DNA of 64,000 nt from CAYYIS01 sp964470965 (lineage in GTDB: Bacteria; JAAXHH01; JABIQT01), in assembly GCA_964470965.1 (NCBI GenBank), contig CAYYIS010000014.1, positions 35,566 through 99,565 of the forward strand, in the 5' to 3' direction. Positions 17,026 to 24,211 of the stretch are shown here, piece after piece. The notes below the pieces were generated by a model that ran no database searches, had not been told where the DNA came from, and saw nothing but the letters and a program-made list of their open reading frames with translations. The first letter of the stretch is position 1. Every line of letters starts with the position of its first letter. A program made the translations under genes and the position numbers.

Positions 17026-17527
17026 ATATTTCGTTGCGATTCTGTACCATGATCCAAAGTCCCTTCAGACAGCGAAGGAAACAATTACACGTACCTGGGG
17101 TCCTCTTGATTTCGAGGGAACAGACCACCGTTTCGATGTTTCCGACTACTACCAGGCGGAGATGGGCGCTCCTTTGCAACGCCGACTTATCTTCTTCGAA
17201 ACTCTCCTTCCCCCTGCTGAGATCGTAGACATAAAACTTCGCTGCAATGACATAGAGGATATACTCGCTGTAGACAGGCATCGCACCGTTAACCTGGATG
17301 CCGGTTATATGGACCACAATAAAGTCATCCTGGCCTCAGCCAAAGAAGCCGGCCAGAAAATCTATCTTGACAGAGGGATATACGCGGACATCATGGGCAG
17401 GTACGAGAAAGGCCGATACCGGCCTTTCGATTGGACTTTCCCGGATTTCCGTGATGGAAGATATGACGAGGAATTTCTGGCAGTACGAAGAATTTACCTG
17501 GCACAGAGAAAAGGTATGATTGATTGA
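16994..17527 (+). CDS. DUF4416 family protein
   Basis: A 177-residue protein with the DUF4416 signatures: PVKYFVAILYHDP at the N-terminus, FDVSDYYQAEMGAPL, FFETLLPP, IKLRCNDIED, RTVNLDAGYMDHNKVILASAKEA and a C-terminal FDWTFPDFRDGRYD. The family is widespread in deep-branching bacteria and has no established function. The start codon has a near-perfect GGAGGTGATCC Shine-Dalgarno inside the preceding gene, which it overlaps by 32 bases; the overlap suggests coupled translation with the NAT-like protein. Soluble, probably cytoplasmic. Confidence 0.9.
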   Translation: MAKALPPIPVKYFVAILYHDPKSLQTAKETITRTWGPLDFEGTDHRFDVSDYYQAEMGAPLQRRLIFFETLLPPAEIVDIKLRCNDIEDILAVDRHRTVNLDAGYMDHNKVILASAKEAGQKIYLDRGIYADIMGRYEKGRYRPFDWTFPDFRDGRYDEEFLAVRRIYLAQRKGMID

Positions 17528-17536
17528 ATAGTACCC

Positions 17537-18574
17537 TCATTCTGCCCATACCAAAACCTTCCCCGCATCAATAGCTGGAAATACCGTGTCCCCTGCTTTC
17601 ACGTTACATTCTTTGGGCACTATTAAATGAACCTCCTGGCCGGCCCATTCGACTACCAGGATAACCATTGCGCCCATATGTTCAATCATCGCGACTCTGC
17701 CCGGTTGTTTTCCGCCGGTTGGTGCGATGTCCTCGGGACGTATGCCCAAAATGGCCCGATCAGCGGCGCCCGTTGAGGGGATGATGACTGTACCGTCAGC
17801 TGCCGTCCAGGATCCATCCTGGGCAGCAGCTGGTATCAGGTTGATCGGGGGCGTCCCTAGTTGACGCGCTACAGCCGGACTGGCAGGATCACCATAAACA
17901 TCCTGTGGCGAACCTACCTGGAGGATGCGGCCCTCATGGAGGACTACGATTCGGTCTCCCATGGACATGGCTTCGATCTGGTCGTGCGTGACGAACACCA
18001 TGGGCGTGCCAAGGTCCCGGCGAAGGGTAACGAGCTCCAACCGTAACGCTTCACGCAATTTAGCATCGAGGTTAGTCAACGGCTCATCTAATAGGAACAG
18101 TCCTGGACGCCGGACGATCGCCCGCCCGATGGCAACTCTCTGCATCTCACCACCGGATAGTCTCGTGGCGCCTCTTTCCAGCAGAGAGGTAATTTTCAGG
18201 ATATCGGCCGCCCAGGCGATACGATCCTGTATTTCCTGGGCGGTGTGATTTCTACCCGGTGCTTTCAGGGGAAACGCCATGTTTTCCCGGACCGTCCAAT
18301 CCGGATAAAGTGAAAAATTTTGAAATACGAGTGCTATATCACGTTCAGCGGGTGAGACATTCGTCACATCTCGACCGTGGATTCGAATTCGTCCCTGGTC
18401 TGGTGACTCGAGTCCGGCTATGGTGCGCAGTAATGTTGTTTTTCCGGCGCCTGTTGGGCCCAGAACGACCAGGAGTTCGTTGGAAAATACGTCCAGAGTA
18501 ATTTCCTGGAGTGCAGGGATGCTATTGAATCGTTTGGTTATGTTGTTCATTGAAACCGCAGGATTATCCGGCAT
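17537..18574 (-). CDS. CUT1 ABC transporter ATP-binding protein (MalK/UgpC type), canonical site
   Basis: A 345-residue sugar-importer ATPase. Walker A GPTGAGKT is at 39-46, Q-loop follows VFQNFSLYPDW, the signature is canonical (LSGGEMQR), Walker B is LFLLDEPLTNLDA and the switch His lies in VFVTHDQ. The C-terminal ~110 residues form the regulatory OB-fold/TOBE domain seen in MalK. It energises uptake by the permease pair encoded upstream. It is the last gene of the importer operon and overlaps the stop codon of a second ATPase gene by 11 bases. Having two distinct ATPases in one operon suggests a heterodimer. Substrate probably a carbohydrate or polyol. Confidence 0.95.
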   Translation of the reverse strand: MPDNPAVSMNNITKRFNSIPALQEITLDVFSNELLVVLGPTGAGKTTLLRTIAGLESPDQGRIRIHGRDVTNVSPAERDIALVFQNFSLYPDWTVRENMAFPLKAPGRNHTAQEIQDRIAWAADILKITSLLERGATRLSGGEMQRVAIGRAIVRRPGLFLLDEPLTNLDAKLREALRLELVTLRRDLGTPMVFVTHDQIEAMSMGDRIVVLHEGRILQVGSPQDVYGDPASPAVARQLGTPPINLIPAAAQDGSWTAADGTVIIPSTGAADRAILGIRPEDIAPTGGKQPGRVAMIEHMGAMVILVVEWAGQEVHLIVPKECNVKAGDTVFPAIDAGKVLVWAE

Positions 18575-19628
18575 GTTGGCTATTCCAGATTTTTAAATGT
18601 TCTTTTCGATAGCCGATACGAACCACCTGACCCGCTGTAAACGATTGGTCAGCCCTCACCTGCATCACAAGGCGTCCGATTGCCGTATCCACATAAACGC
18701 TCGTAAACGCCCCCAGGTTTTCAGCCAGTAAGACCTTTCCATCGATGGCGCCGGTGTCAGTCAGGTAAAGATATTCAGGCCGAATTCCACAGGTCACCTT
18801 CTCTGATGGCTGCATCGGGTAGGATGGGTGATCCTCATCAAGTGTGATGCCGCCGGAATGCAGTTTGAGACCGGTTTCACCACGTGCTATTTCGCCTTCA
18901 AAAAGATTCATTCCGGGACTACCTACGAAACCGGCTACGAAAGGATCAGATGGTGATTCGTATACCTCTGTCGGGGTGTCGAACTGCTGAATCTGACCAT
19001 TCCGCATGACGACAATTCGATCGGCTAGCGCCATCGCTTCTTCCTGGTCATGCGTGACGTAGATTGTCGTAACCCCGGAAGTGCGCTGCTGCTCCCTTAT
19101 GAATTCCCTCATCTCTAACCGACGATCCGCATCTAACGTGCCGAGCGGTTCATCCATGAGATACATTATCGGTCGGCGTACCATTGCGCGGGCGAGAGCT
19201 ACCCGTTGCTGATCCCCGCCGCCGAGCTGCCCCGGGTGACGATTTAACAGCGATGAGATGCCGACCCGCTCCGATACTTCCGAAACCATCTTTTGCCGGT
19301 CAACTGCGTTGAACCCCATGTTCTCGAGGGGAAAGCCGATATTCTGCGCCACGGTAAGATGCGGATACAGTGCGTAGAATTGAAAAACAAAGCCAACATC
19401 CCGTTCTGAAGGTGGCAATGACGAGATTTCAGACTCGTTGAGGAAAATACGGCCGGAGGTAGGAAGCTCCAGGCCGGCAAGCATGCGTAAAGTGGTTGTC
19501 TTACCGCAACCCGATGGTCCCAGAAAGACAATAAATTCCCCTAGGTCTATTTCCATCGTGATGCCCTTCACCGCGTCGGTTCCATCGGGGTAGGTTTTGC
19601 GCAGTGCATCCAGGCATAAAAATGCCAT
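18564..19628 (-). CDS. CUT1 ABC transporter ATP-binding protein with degenerate signature motif
   Basis: A 354-residue ATPase with MalK-like architecture and C-terminal TOBE domain. Start is ATG 19628 (MAFLCLDALR) after GGGAG; codons further upstream encode no family sequence. Walker A (GPSGCGKT), Walker B (YLMDEPLGTLDA) and switch His (YVTHDQEEAM) are intact, but the signature that is normally LSGGQ reads LGGGD. The Ser of LSGGQ contacts the ATP gamma-phosphate bound by the partner subunit, so one of the two ATP sites of a heterodimer with the neighbouring ATPase would be altered. It begins one base after the stop of a 56-aa membrane peptide gene. Confidence 0.95.
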   Translation of the reverse strand: MAFLCLDALRKTYPDGTDAVKGITMEIDLGEFIVFLGPSGCGKTTTLRMLAGLELPTSGRIFLNESEISSLPPSERDVGFVFQFYALYPHLTVAQNIGFPLENMGFNAVDRQKMVSEVSERVGISSLLNRHPGQLGGGDQQRVALARAMVRRPIMYLMDEPLGTLDADRRLEMREFIREQQRTSGVTTIYVTHDQEEAMALADRIVVMRNGQIQQFDTPTEVYESPSDPFVAGFVGSPGMNLFEGEIARGETGLKLHSGGITLDEDHPSYPMQPSEKVTCGIRPEYLYLTDTGAIDGKVLLAENLGAFTSVYVDTAIGRLVMQVRADQSFTAGQVVRIGYRKEHLKIWNSQHAG

Positions 19629-19629
19629 G

Positions 19630-19800
19630 CTATACGTCTCCCGGGAGGGAAGAAATCTTATGGGAGGTGATAATGTGAAGGATCGTGAAGGCGAGCGTGA
19701 CGAAAAAACCAGCACGCAACCCTCCCTCCCACCAGGGCTGGAGTATTGTGATGATGCCCAGGCCCATTCCGCTGAGTGCAATGCGGTCGAGAAGTTTCAT
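19630..19800 (-). CDS. 56-aa membrane peptide encoded inside the ABC importer operon
   Basis: A short frame, ATG at 19800 to TAG at 19630-19632, encodes 56 residues: MKLLDRIALS, a hydrophobic stretch to ~20, QPWWEGGLRAG, a second hydrophobic stretch FFVTLAFTILHIIT at 32-45, then SHK and a short tail. Two short membrane helices are separated by a Trp-Trp loop. It begins 18 bases after the second permease gene and ends one base before the ATPase ATG, which is exactly where a translated operon member would sit. Glycerol-type CUT1 importers (GlpSTPQUV of rhizobia) carry two ATPases and a small DUF2160 membrane protein in the same place, and this may be an analogue. I do not know a family for it. 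The RBS is weak, so coupling from the permease is likely. Confidence 0.65.
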   Translation of the reverse strand: MKLLDRIALSGMGLGIITILQPWWEGGLRAGFFVTLAFTILHIITSHKISSLPGDV

Positions 19801-19818
19801 AATCCGTTTAAGCCTTTA

Positions 19819-20682
19819 CTACTGCTTTATGGTCCCGAATGTAACCCCCCGCAGGAGGTGTTTTCGAACAAGTACCGTGAACACGACGATAGGAACGACA
19901 AAGAGGATAACACCGGCTGCGATTTGAGGCCAGGGCACCCCCTGTATATTTCCCTGAAGCCCTGCGAAATATACCGGAACCGTCACGGCCCGCGTGTTGT
20001 TCAGTGTAAGCGCGAAAGCGTATTCGTTCCAGGCGGAGATCAGGCAGAAAACGGCCGTAACCGCCATGCCGGTACGTGCACGGGGGACGATAATAGTCCA
20101 GAATACATGCAGGCGGGAGTAACCATCCACCAGGGCTGCTTCCTCGTAGGCCTTAGGGATCTCATCGATGAACCCCTTCATCAACCACACCGCCAGTGAA
20201 AGATTAAAAGAGGTATACAGCAAAATCAGACCCAGGTGTGTGTTCTGCAGGTCGAAATGACGGTACATCATCAAAATAGGCACAACTACCGCCAGGGGTG
20301 GTAGAAACCGCGTGGATAAAATGAAGAACAACCAGTCTTTCGATCCTGAAAATTGAAACCTGCTGAACCCGTATGCGCAGGCTGTCCCCAGTGTGACTGC
20401 AGCCAGCGTGCTCAAGAGGCCGATGATGAGGCTGTTCCAGAGATAAGAGAAAAATGATTGTGTAACGCCTGCATGGGCTTCCGCCAACTGGGAGTAGGCG
20501 TCGATTGTTAACGGATACTGCATGGATTTTTTTTCCGTTTGTGTGGCAAATGAGGGAATAACTCTGGGCGTCGTGTTGATGGCATCCGATCTATTTTTAA
20601 GCGAGGTAGACGCCAGCCACATCAGCGGCAAAAGCGCGAGAGAGAAATAGGTTATGATGACGGTCCATCTCAGTAGCCTCAC
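19819..20682 (-). CDS. CUT1 ABC transporter permease (MalG type)
   Basis: A 287-residue inner-membrane permease with six predicted helices. The cytoplasmic EAA loop is EEAALVDGYSRLHVFWTIIVPRARTG near residue 185, which docks into the ATPase. An N-terminal helix (ITYFSLALLPLMWLAS) and a long periplasmic loop follow the MalG pattern, and the C-terminus ends with RGVTFGTIKQ as in other MalG homologues. Translation starts at GTG 20682, overlapping the stop of the partner permease by four bases (GTGA). It forms the heterodimeric channel with the product of 20679-21569. Confidence 0.95.
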   Translation of the reverse strand: MRLLRWTVIITYFSLALLPLMWLASTSLKNRSDAINTTPRVIPSFATQTEKKSMQYPLTIDAYSQLAEAHAGVTQSFFSYLWNSLIIGLLSTLAAVTLGTACAYGFSRFQFSGSKDWLFFILSTRFLPPLAVVVPILMMYRHFDLQNTHLGLILLYTSFNLSLAVWLMKGFIDEIPKAYEEAALVDGYSRLHVFWTIIVPRARTGMAVTAVFCLISAWNEYAFALTLNNTRAVTVPVYFAGLQGNIQGVPWPQIAAGVILFVVPIVVFTVLVRKHLLRGVTFGTIKQ

Positions 20683-21569
20683 GCCGCTCTCCCCTGTCTG
20701 CGTTGAACGGCATCGATATACCTTATAAACACACTGGCCAGGGCTATTACGATCACCAGAATTACCAGGGCATAGGCGCTACCCAGTCCAATATTATAGT
20801 CTCGAAGCATGACCTGGTACAACAGGGCGCTCAGCGTCTGTGTAGCGGAGTCATTGGGGCCGGTTATTGCCATGACCAGGTCAAACTGTTTGAGGGCGTC
20901 TGTGGTCCGAAACAAAACTGCCAGAAACAGGAGCGGGGCACACAGAGGCAGAGTGATCCTGCGGAACACGATCCACCTGGAAGCCCGGTCGATGGCAGCG
21001 GCTTCATATAAATAAACAGGTATCGCCTGCAATCCAGCCAGGGCGATGAGCATCATGAACGGTGTCCACATCCAAATATCAACCAGCAGGATTGAAAACA
21101 GCTTGAGACCCGGATCCGTCAGCCACTGTGGTTGTCCGGAACCCAGGATTCCCAGTATCTGGTTCAGGATGCCGTAGTTGCCGTTGAGGATCAGGTTCCA
21201 GTACAACCCCATGACCGCGGGGGAAAGCATCATGGGTAATAACAGCAGCGTTAGAATAACGCTTTTGGCGCGAAAAGCGTCACGCAGGGCAAGCGCGAGG
21301 ATGAAGCCGAGCGCCAATTCAATGGCTACTGCGAAGAAAACGAACAGGGCTGTTGTCCGAACAGCGGCGCCGAACTTGGTCTGTGAAAACACGATGCCGA
21401 AATTTTTTCCACCGACAAACGATCGGGCTCCACCGCTTAATTCCGCATCCGTAAAACTGAGTGCGATGTTATAGAGGAGCGGGAAGATATTTAGAGCGAT
21501 CAGCAGAACCAGAGCAGGCATGATGAACGCGTATTTCAGCCTCCGGGCACGCTGTTCCTCTTTCGTCAT
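20679..21569 (-). CDS. CUT1 ABC transporter permease (MalF/UgpA type)
   Basis: A 296-residue inner-membrane permease with six predicted helices. The first helix is MPALVLLIALNIFPLLYNIALS, and the EAA loop YEAAAIDRASRWIVFRRITLPL lies near residue 190. It lacks the large second periplasmic loop of E. coli MalF, like most UgpA/LacF homologues. The start codon overlaps the binding-protein stop by one base (TAATG), and the end overlaps the MalG-type gene, so all three are translationally linked. Confidence 0.95.
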   Translation of the reverse strand: MTKEEQRARRLKYAFIMPALVLLIALNIFPLLYNIALSFTDAELSGGARSFVGGKNFGIVFSQTKFGAAVRTTALFVFFAVAIELALGFILALALRDAFRAKSVILTLLLLPMMLSPAVMGLYWNLILNGNYGILNQILGILGSGQPQWLTDPGLKLFSILLVDIWMWTPFMMLIALAGLQAIPVYLYEAAAIDRASRWIVFRRITLPLCAPLLFLAVLFRTTDALKQFDLVMAITGPNDSATQTLSALLYQVMLRDYNIGLGSAYALVILVIVIALASVFIRYIDAVQRRQGRAA

Positions 21570-22897
21570 TACCGCAACCCTGCGTCCTGCATTATCCTTC
21601 CATGCTTCTCTGCGATGGCATTGAGTGCATCCTGGGAGGAGGTCACGCTATCCAGAGCTTCACCTAAATGTTGCTGCGCCACGGCGAGCAATTCGTTGTA
21701 AACAGGCACGTTCCAGAAATCCTGGAGATAATCGAGTGACTCAGCGAACGGTTCATTGTACGGCGTAGCCTGCCGAAATGCTTCACTGCTTAAAATAGCA
21801 GTATCGGCCGTGAAGCCAGCCTTTTTGGTGATCCACTGCTCCTGTTTATCAGTTTCCAGGAACCAGGAAATGAACTGCTTAGCGAGCGTCTGCTGTGTTT
21901 CCGAGACTTTGGATGAGATACTGAATCCCTGTCCTCCCAGACTGACAAAGCGCCGATCGCCGCGCGCAGGCATCATGAAGAAGCCTGTCGTTTCGCCCAT
22001 CTGTTCTACGATGCCGGGAAAAAAGGCGTAATAATCCATCATCATGGCCACGGAGCCATTCGTGTATGCCTCCAGAACCTTTGCATAGTCCATATTGCTG
22101 CCGCCGGGAGGCGTGAAGGTTAACAGCTCTTTGAAGAATTCGAGCGCCTGCACAGTTTCATTGCTGTTCACATGCCCCTCCACCTCATACGTTTCCTGGT
22201 CACCCCAGCTGCCCCCGTAGGCCCACATGACTTGCTGGAATCCCATCACGAGAGAATCATATCCGCGACCGGTCAAAATGGCGGTGCCGTAACGACTGTC
22301 TGCTGGACGGGTGAAAAAATCCGCTATATCCCGGAACTCATCCCAGGTGTCTGGGGGGGTAAGATCCCGTCCGTATTTTTTCTTGAATGCCGCATTCTCG
22401 TCCGGATTTTCGAACCAGTCCTTCCGGTACGTGAACCCGATGGCATCCGTCTCACACGGCGCAGCAAAAAACTTGCCGCTGCCCGGTGGATATTCGCACA
22501 GATAACGGGCGGCACGGGGATGCACCTTGTCCATATCTATCGCCGATGGAAGCCAGTCGGTCAATTCGATGTACAGACCTTTGGTGGCGCCGCGTCCGAT
22601 CCACTGGCTGTCACCGATCACAATATCGAAGTCGGTCTGATTGTTGCCAAAGTTGAGAAAGACCTGGTCCTGGTAAGATCCCCATGGGATCTGGTGAACC
22701 TTAACCGCGATTCCGGTCTCCTGCTCAAAGACATTTCCGAGTTCCTGCAAACCATCCGCCGGATCCCACTGAGCCCACCAGATGGTAATCGTCGGTTTCG
22801 AGGGCACGTCCTGTCCGCCGCAGGCAACGGTTCCCAGTACGATGAGCGCGAACAAGAATTTGCATAGCGCGCAGAATGACAAAGGCCGCTTCATCAT
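21569..22897 (-). CDS. Carbohydrate ABC transporter substrate-binding lipoprotein
   Basis: A 442-residue extracytoplasmic solute-binding protein of the family 1 type. The signal peptide has a hydrophobic core at 13-22 and a lipobox TVAC with the lipidated Cys at residue 26, so it is anchored to a membrane. The mature domain has the typical opening (ITIWWAQWDPADGLQELGNVFEQETGI) and several Trp/Tyr residues for stacking on sugar rings. Two adjacent ATG codons follow GGGGAG. It is the first gene of the operon 22897 to 17537 and is preceded by a good promoter. Ligand unknown: a sugar or polyol. Confidence 0.95.
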   Translation of the reverse strand: MMKRPLSFCALCKFLFALIVLGTVACGGQDVPSKPTITIWWAQWDPADGLQELGNVFEQETGIAVKVHQIPWGSYQDQVFLNFGNNQTDFDIVIGDSQWIGRGATKGLYIELTDWLPSAIDMDKVHPRAARYLCEYPPGSGKFFAAPCETDAIGFTYRKDWFENPDENAAFKKKYGRDLTPPDTWDEFRDIADFFTRPADSRYGTAILTGRGYDSLVMGFQQVMWAYGGSWGDQETYEVEGHVNSNETVQALEFFKELLTFTPPGGSNMDYAKVLEAYTNGSVAMMMDYYAFFPGIVEQMGETTGFFMMPARGDRRFVSLGGQGFSISSKVSETQQTLAKQFISWFLETDKQEQWITKKAGFTADTAILSSEAFRQATPYNEPFAESLDYLQDFWNVPVYNELLAVAQQHLGEALDSVTSSQDALNAIAEKHGRIMQDAGLR

Positions 22898-22945
22898 AAC
22901 ACTCCCCTTACTTTGTGAGATATGGGTAAATTCAGGTTCAGCGCT

Positions 22946-22973
22946 ATAATATCCGAAACGGTATAAAAGTCAA
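22946..22973 (-). promoter_or_regulatory. Sigma70-type promoter of the CUT1 importer operon
   Basis: On the minus strand TTGACT (22968-22973) and TATTAT (22946-22951) are separated by 16 bases. The predicted start site is near 22939, giving a leader of about 40 bases before ATG 22897 with GGGGAG in it. Confidence 0.55.
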
Positions 22974-23197
22974 GGATATTGTTTCATGAATTGAAGATTG
23001 AAGGACAGGGATAGAGAATTGTGAAATCCCGTGCTTTCAACGGGTTACCTGAAAATAATCCATCACGTTCGACCGTATTGTCAAGTTGGATTGAAAATTC
23101 TGGCATTAATGATCCAGAAACGTATATTAAGGCACCAAATCAATTCTGAATATGATCGCCCAAAATCAGGCCGAGATCACTGTGAATGAGGTCAACG

Positions 23198-24202
23198 ATG
23201 AAAATAACGGCGGTGGACCTGTTTGAGGTAGAGATTCCCCCGATTCCCCCGATCGCGAGATATTATCCTAAAATTTACGATATTACGCTGTGCCGTGTCC
23301 AGACCGACGAGGGGGTACAGGGATGGGGAGAATACCAGGGCACGCGGACGGTTCACGAAGCAACGGTTCAGGGATATCTTCAGCAGGATCCGCTTACGCT
23401 TGATCCATTTGTGCAACCGGATTTTATGACATGCGCGCTTCTCGATATCGCCGGCCAGGTATTTGGTGTTCCGCTGCATCGGTTTTTCGGTCCCAGGGTT
23501 CGAGATGAAGTGCCGGTATCGTACTGGTCCTGCCCAATGGAACCCGCGGAAACGGCTGCTGAAGCTGAAGTCGGTGCAGGTCTGGGGTTTACGAACCACA
23601 AGCTCAAGGCGCGTTCCTGGAATATCGTGGAGACCATAAAATTGATGACGGCGGCAGTCGGGCCGGATTACACGATTGGTATAGATCCGAACACGGAGTT
23701 CAGACTGCCCCACGTAGCAGCGGGATTGGCCTCGGAACTGGAGCCCTACGGCACGGTGGCCAACTTCGAAGATCCGGTATTGAAAAACAATTTTGACTGG
23801 TACCGGCTCCTTCGTGAAAAAACCGTGATTCCCATTGCGCTTCATCTTGGTGATCCGGCAGCTGTTCTGAATGCCGCCAAGTCAGAATGTATAGACTACG
23901 TGAACCTGGGTGGGCCCGCACAGCAGGTTCGCAAGGCAGCTGCCATTGCGGAAGCTGCAGACATACCGTGCTGGGTGCAGATGGGCGGGCTCTGTCTAGG
24001 CGTTCTGGCGGCGTACTCCGTCCACGTACAGGCGACGATTTTGAACGCTACCCTGCCATGTGATGAACTGCCGTTTACACGCGTGGCGGATGTTCTGGAT
24101 GACGGCCTTGAACTCAAAAATGGTCATTTCAAGGTTCCTCAGGCGCCGGGACTCGGTGTGTCGGTCGATATGAAAATCGTTGAACAATATAGGGTCGGTT
24201 AA
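23198..24202 (+). CDS. Mandelate racemase/muconate lactonizing enzyme family protein, short form
   Basis: A 334-residue enolase-superfamily protein, shorter than the usual 360-400. Start ATG 23198 (MKITAVDLFE) has GAGGT 5-10 bases upstream; an in-frame ATG at 23186 lies before that RBS. The KxK pair is K135/K137 (NHKLKAR), and metal ligands are D163 (GIDPNTEF), E191 (NFEDP) and D219 (HLGDP). The HLGDP and NLGGP segments differ from standard MR sequences. It lacks the His-bearing dehydratase motifs, so racemase, epimerase or cycloisomerase chemistry is more likely. Nine bases separate it from the large membrane protein gene; the pair may handle uptake and conversion of one acid. Confidence 0.9.
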   Translation: MKITAVDLFEVEIPPIPPIARYYPKIYDITLCRVQTDEGVQGWGEYQGTRTVHEATVQGYLQQDPLTLDPFVQPDFMTCALLDIAGQVFGVPLHRFFGPRVRDEVPVSYWSCPMEPAETAAEAEVGAGLGFTNHKLKARSWNIVETIKLMTAAVGPDYTIGIDPNTEFRLPHVAAGLASELEPYGTVANFEDPVLKNNFDWYRLLREKTVIPIALHLGDPAAVLNAAKSECIDYVNLGGPAQQVRKAAAIAEAADIPCWVQMGGLCLGVLAAYSVHVQATILNATLPCDELPFTRVADVLDDGLELKNGHFKVPQAPGLGVSVDMKIVEQYRVG

Positions 24203-24211
24203 TCCTCGATC

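Noticed and set aside
17537..19628. Recent duplication of the two ATPase genes.
   Set aside because: Their sequences differ throughout, including signature motif and TOBE domain; they are ancient paralogues.
22172..22867. 231-codon open frame antisense to the ABC binding protein.
   Set aside because: Shadow of a clear lipoprotein gene; its translation is unlike any protein.
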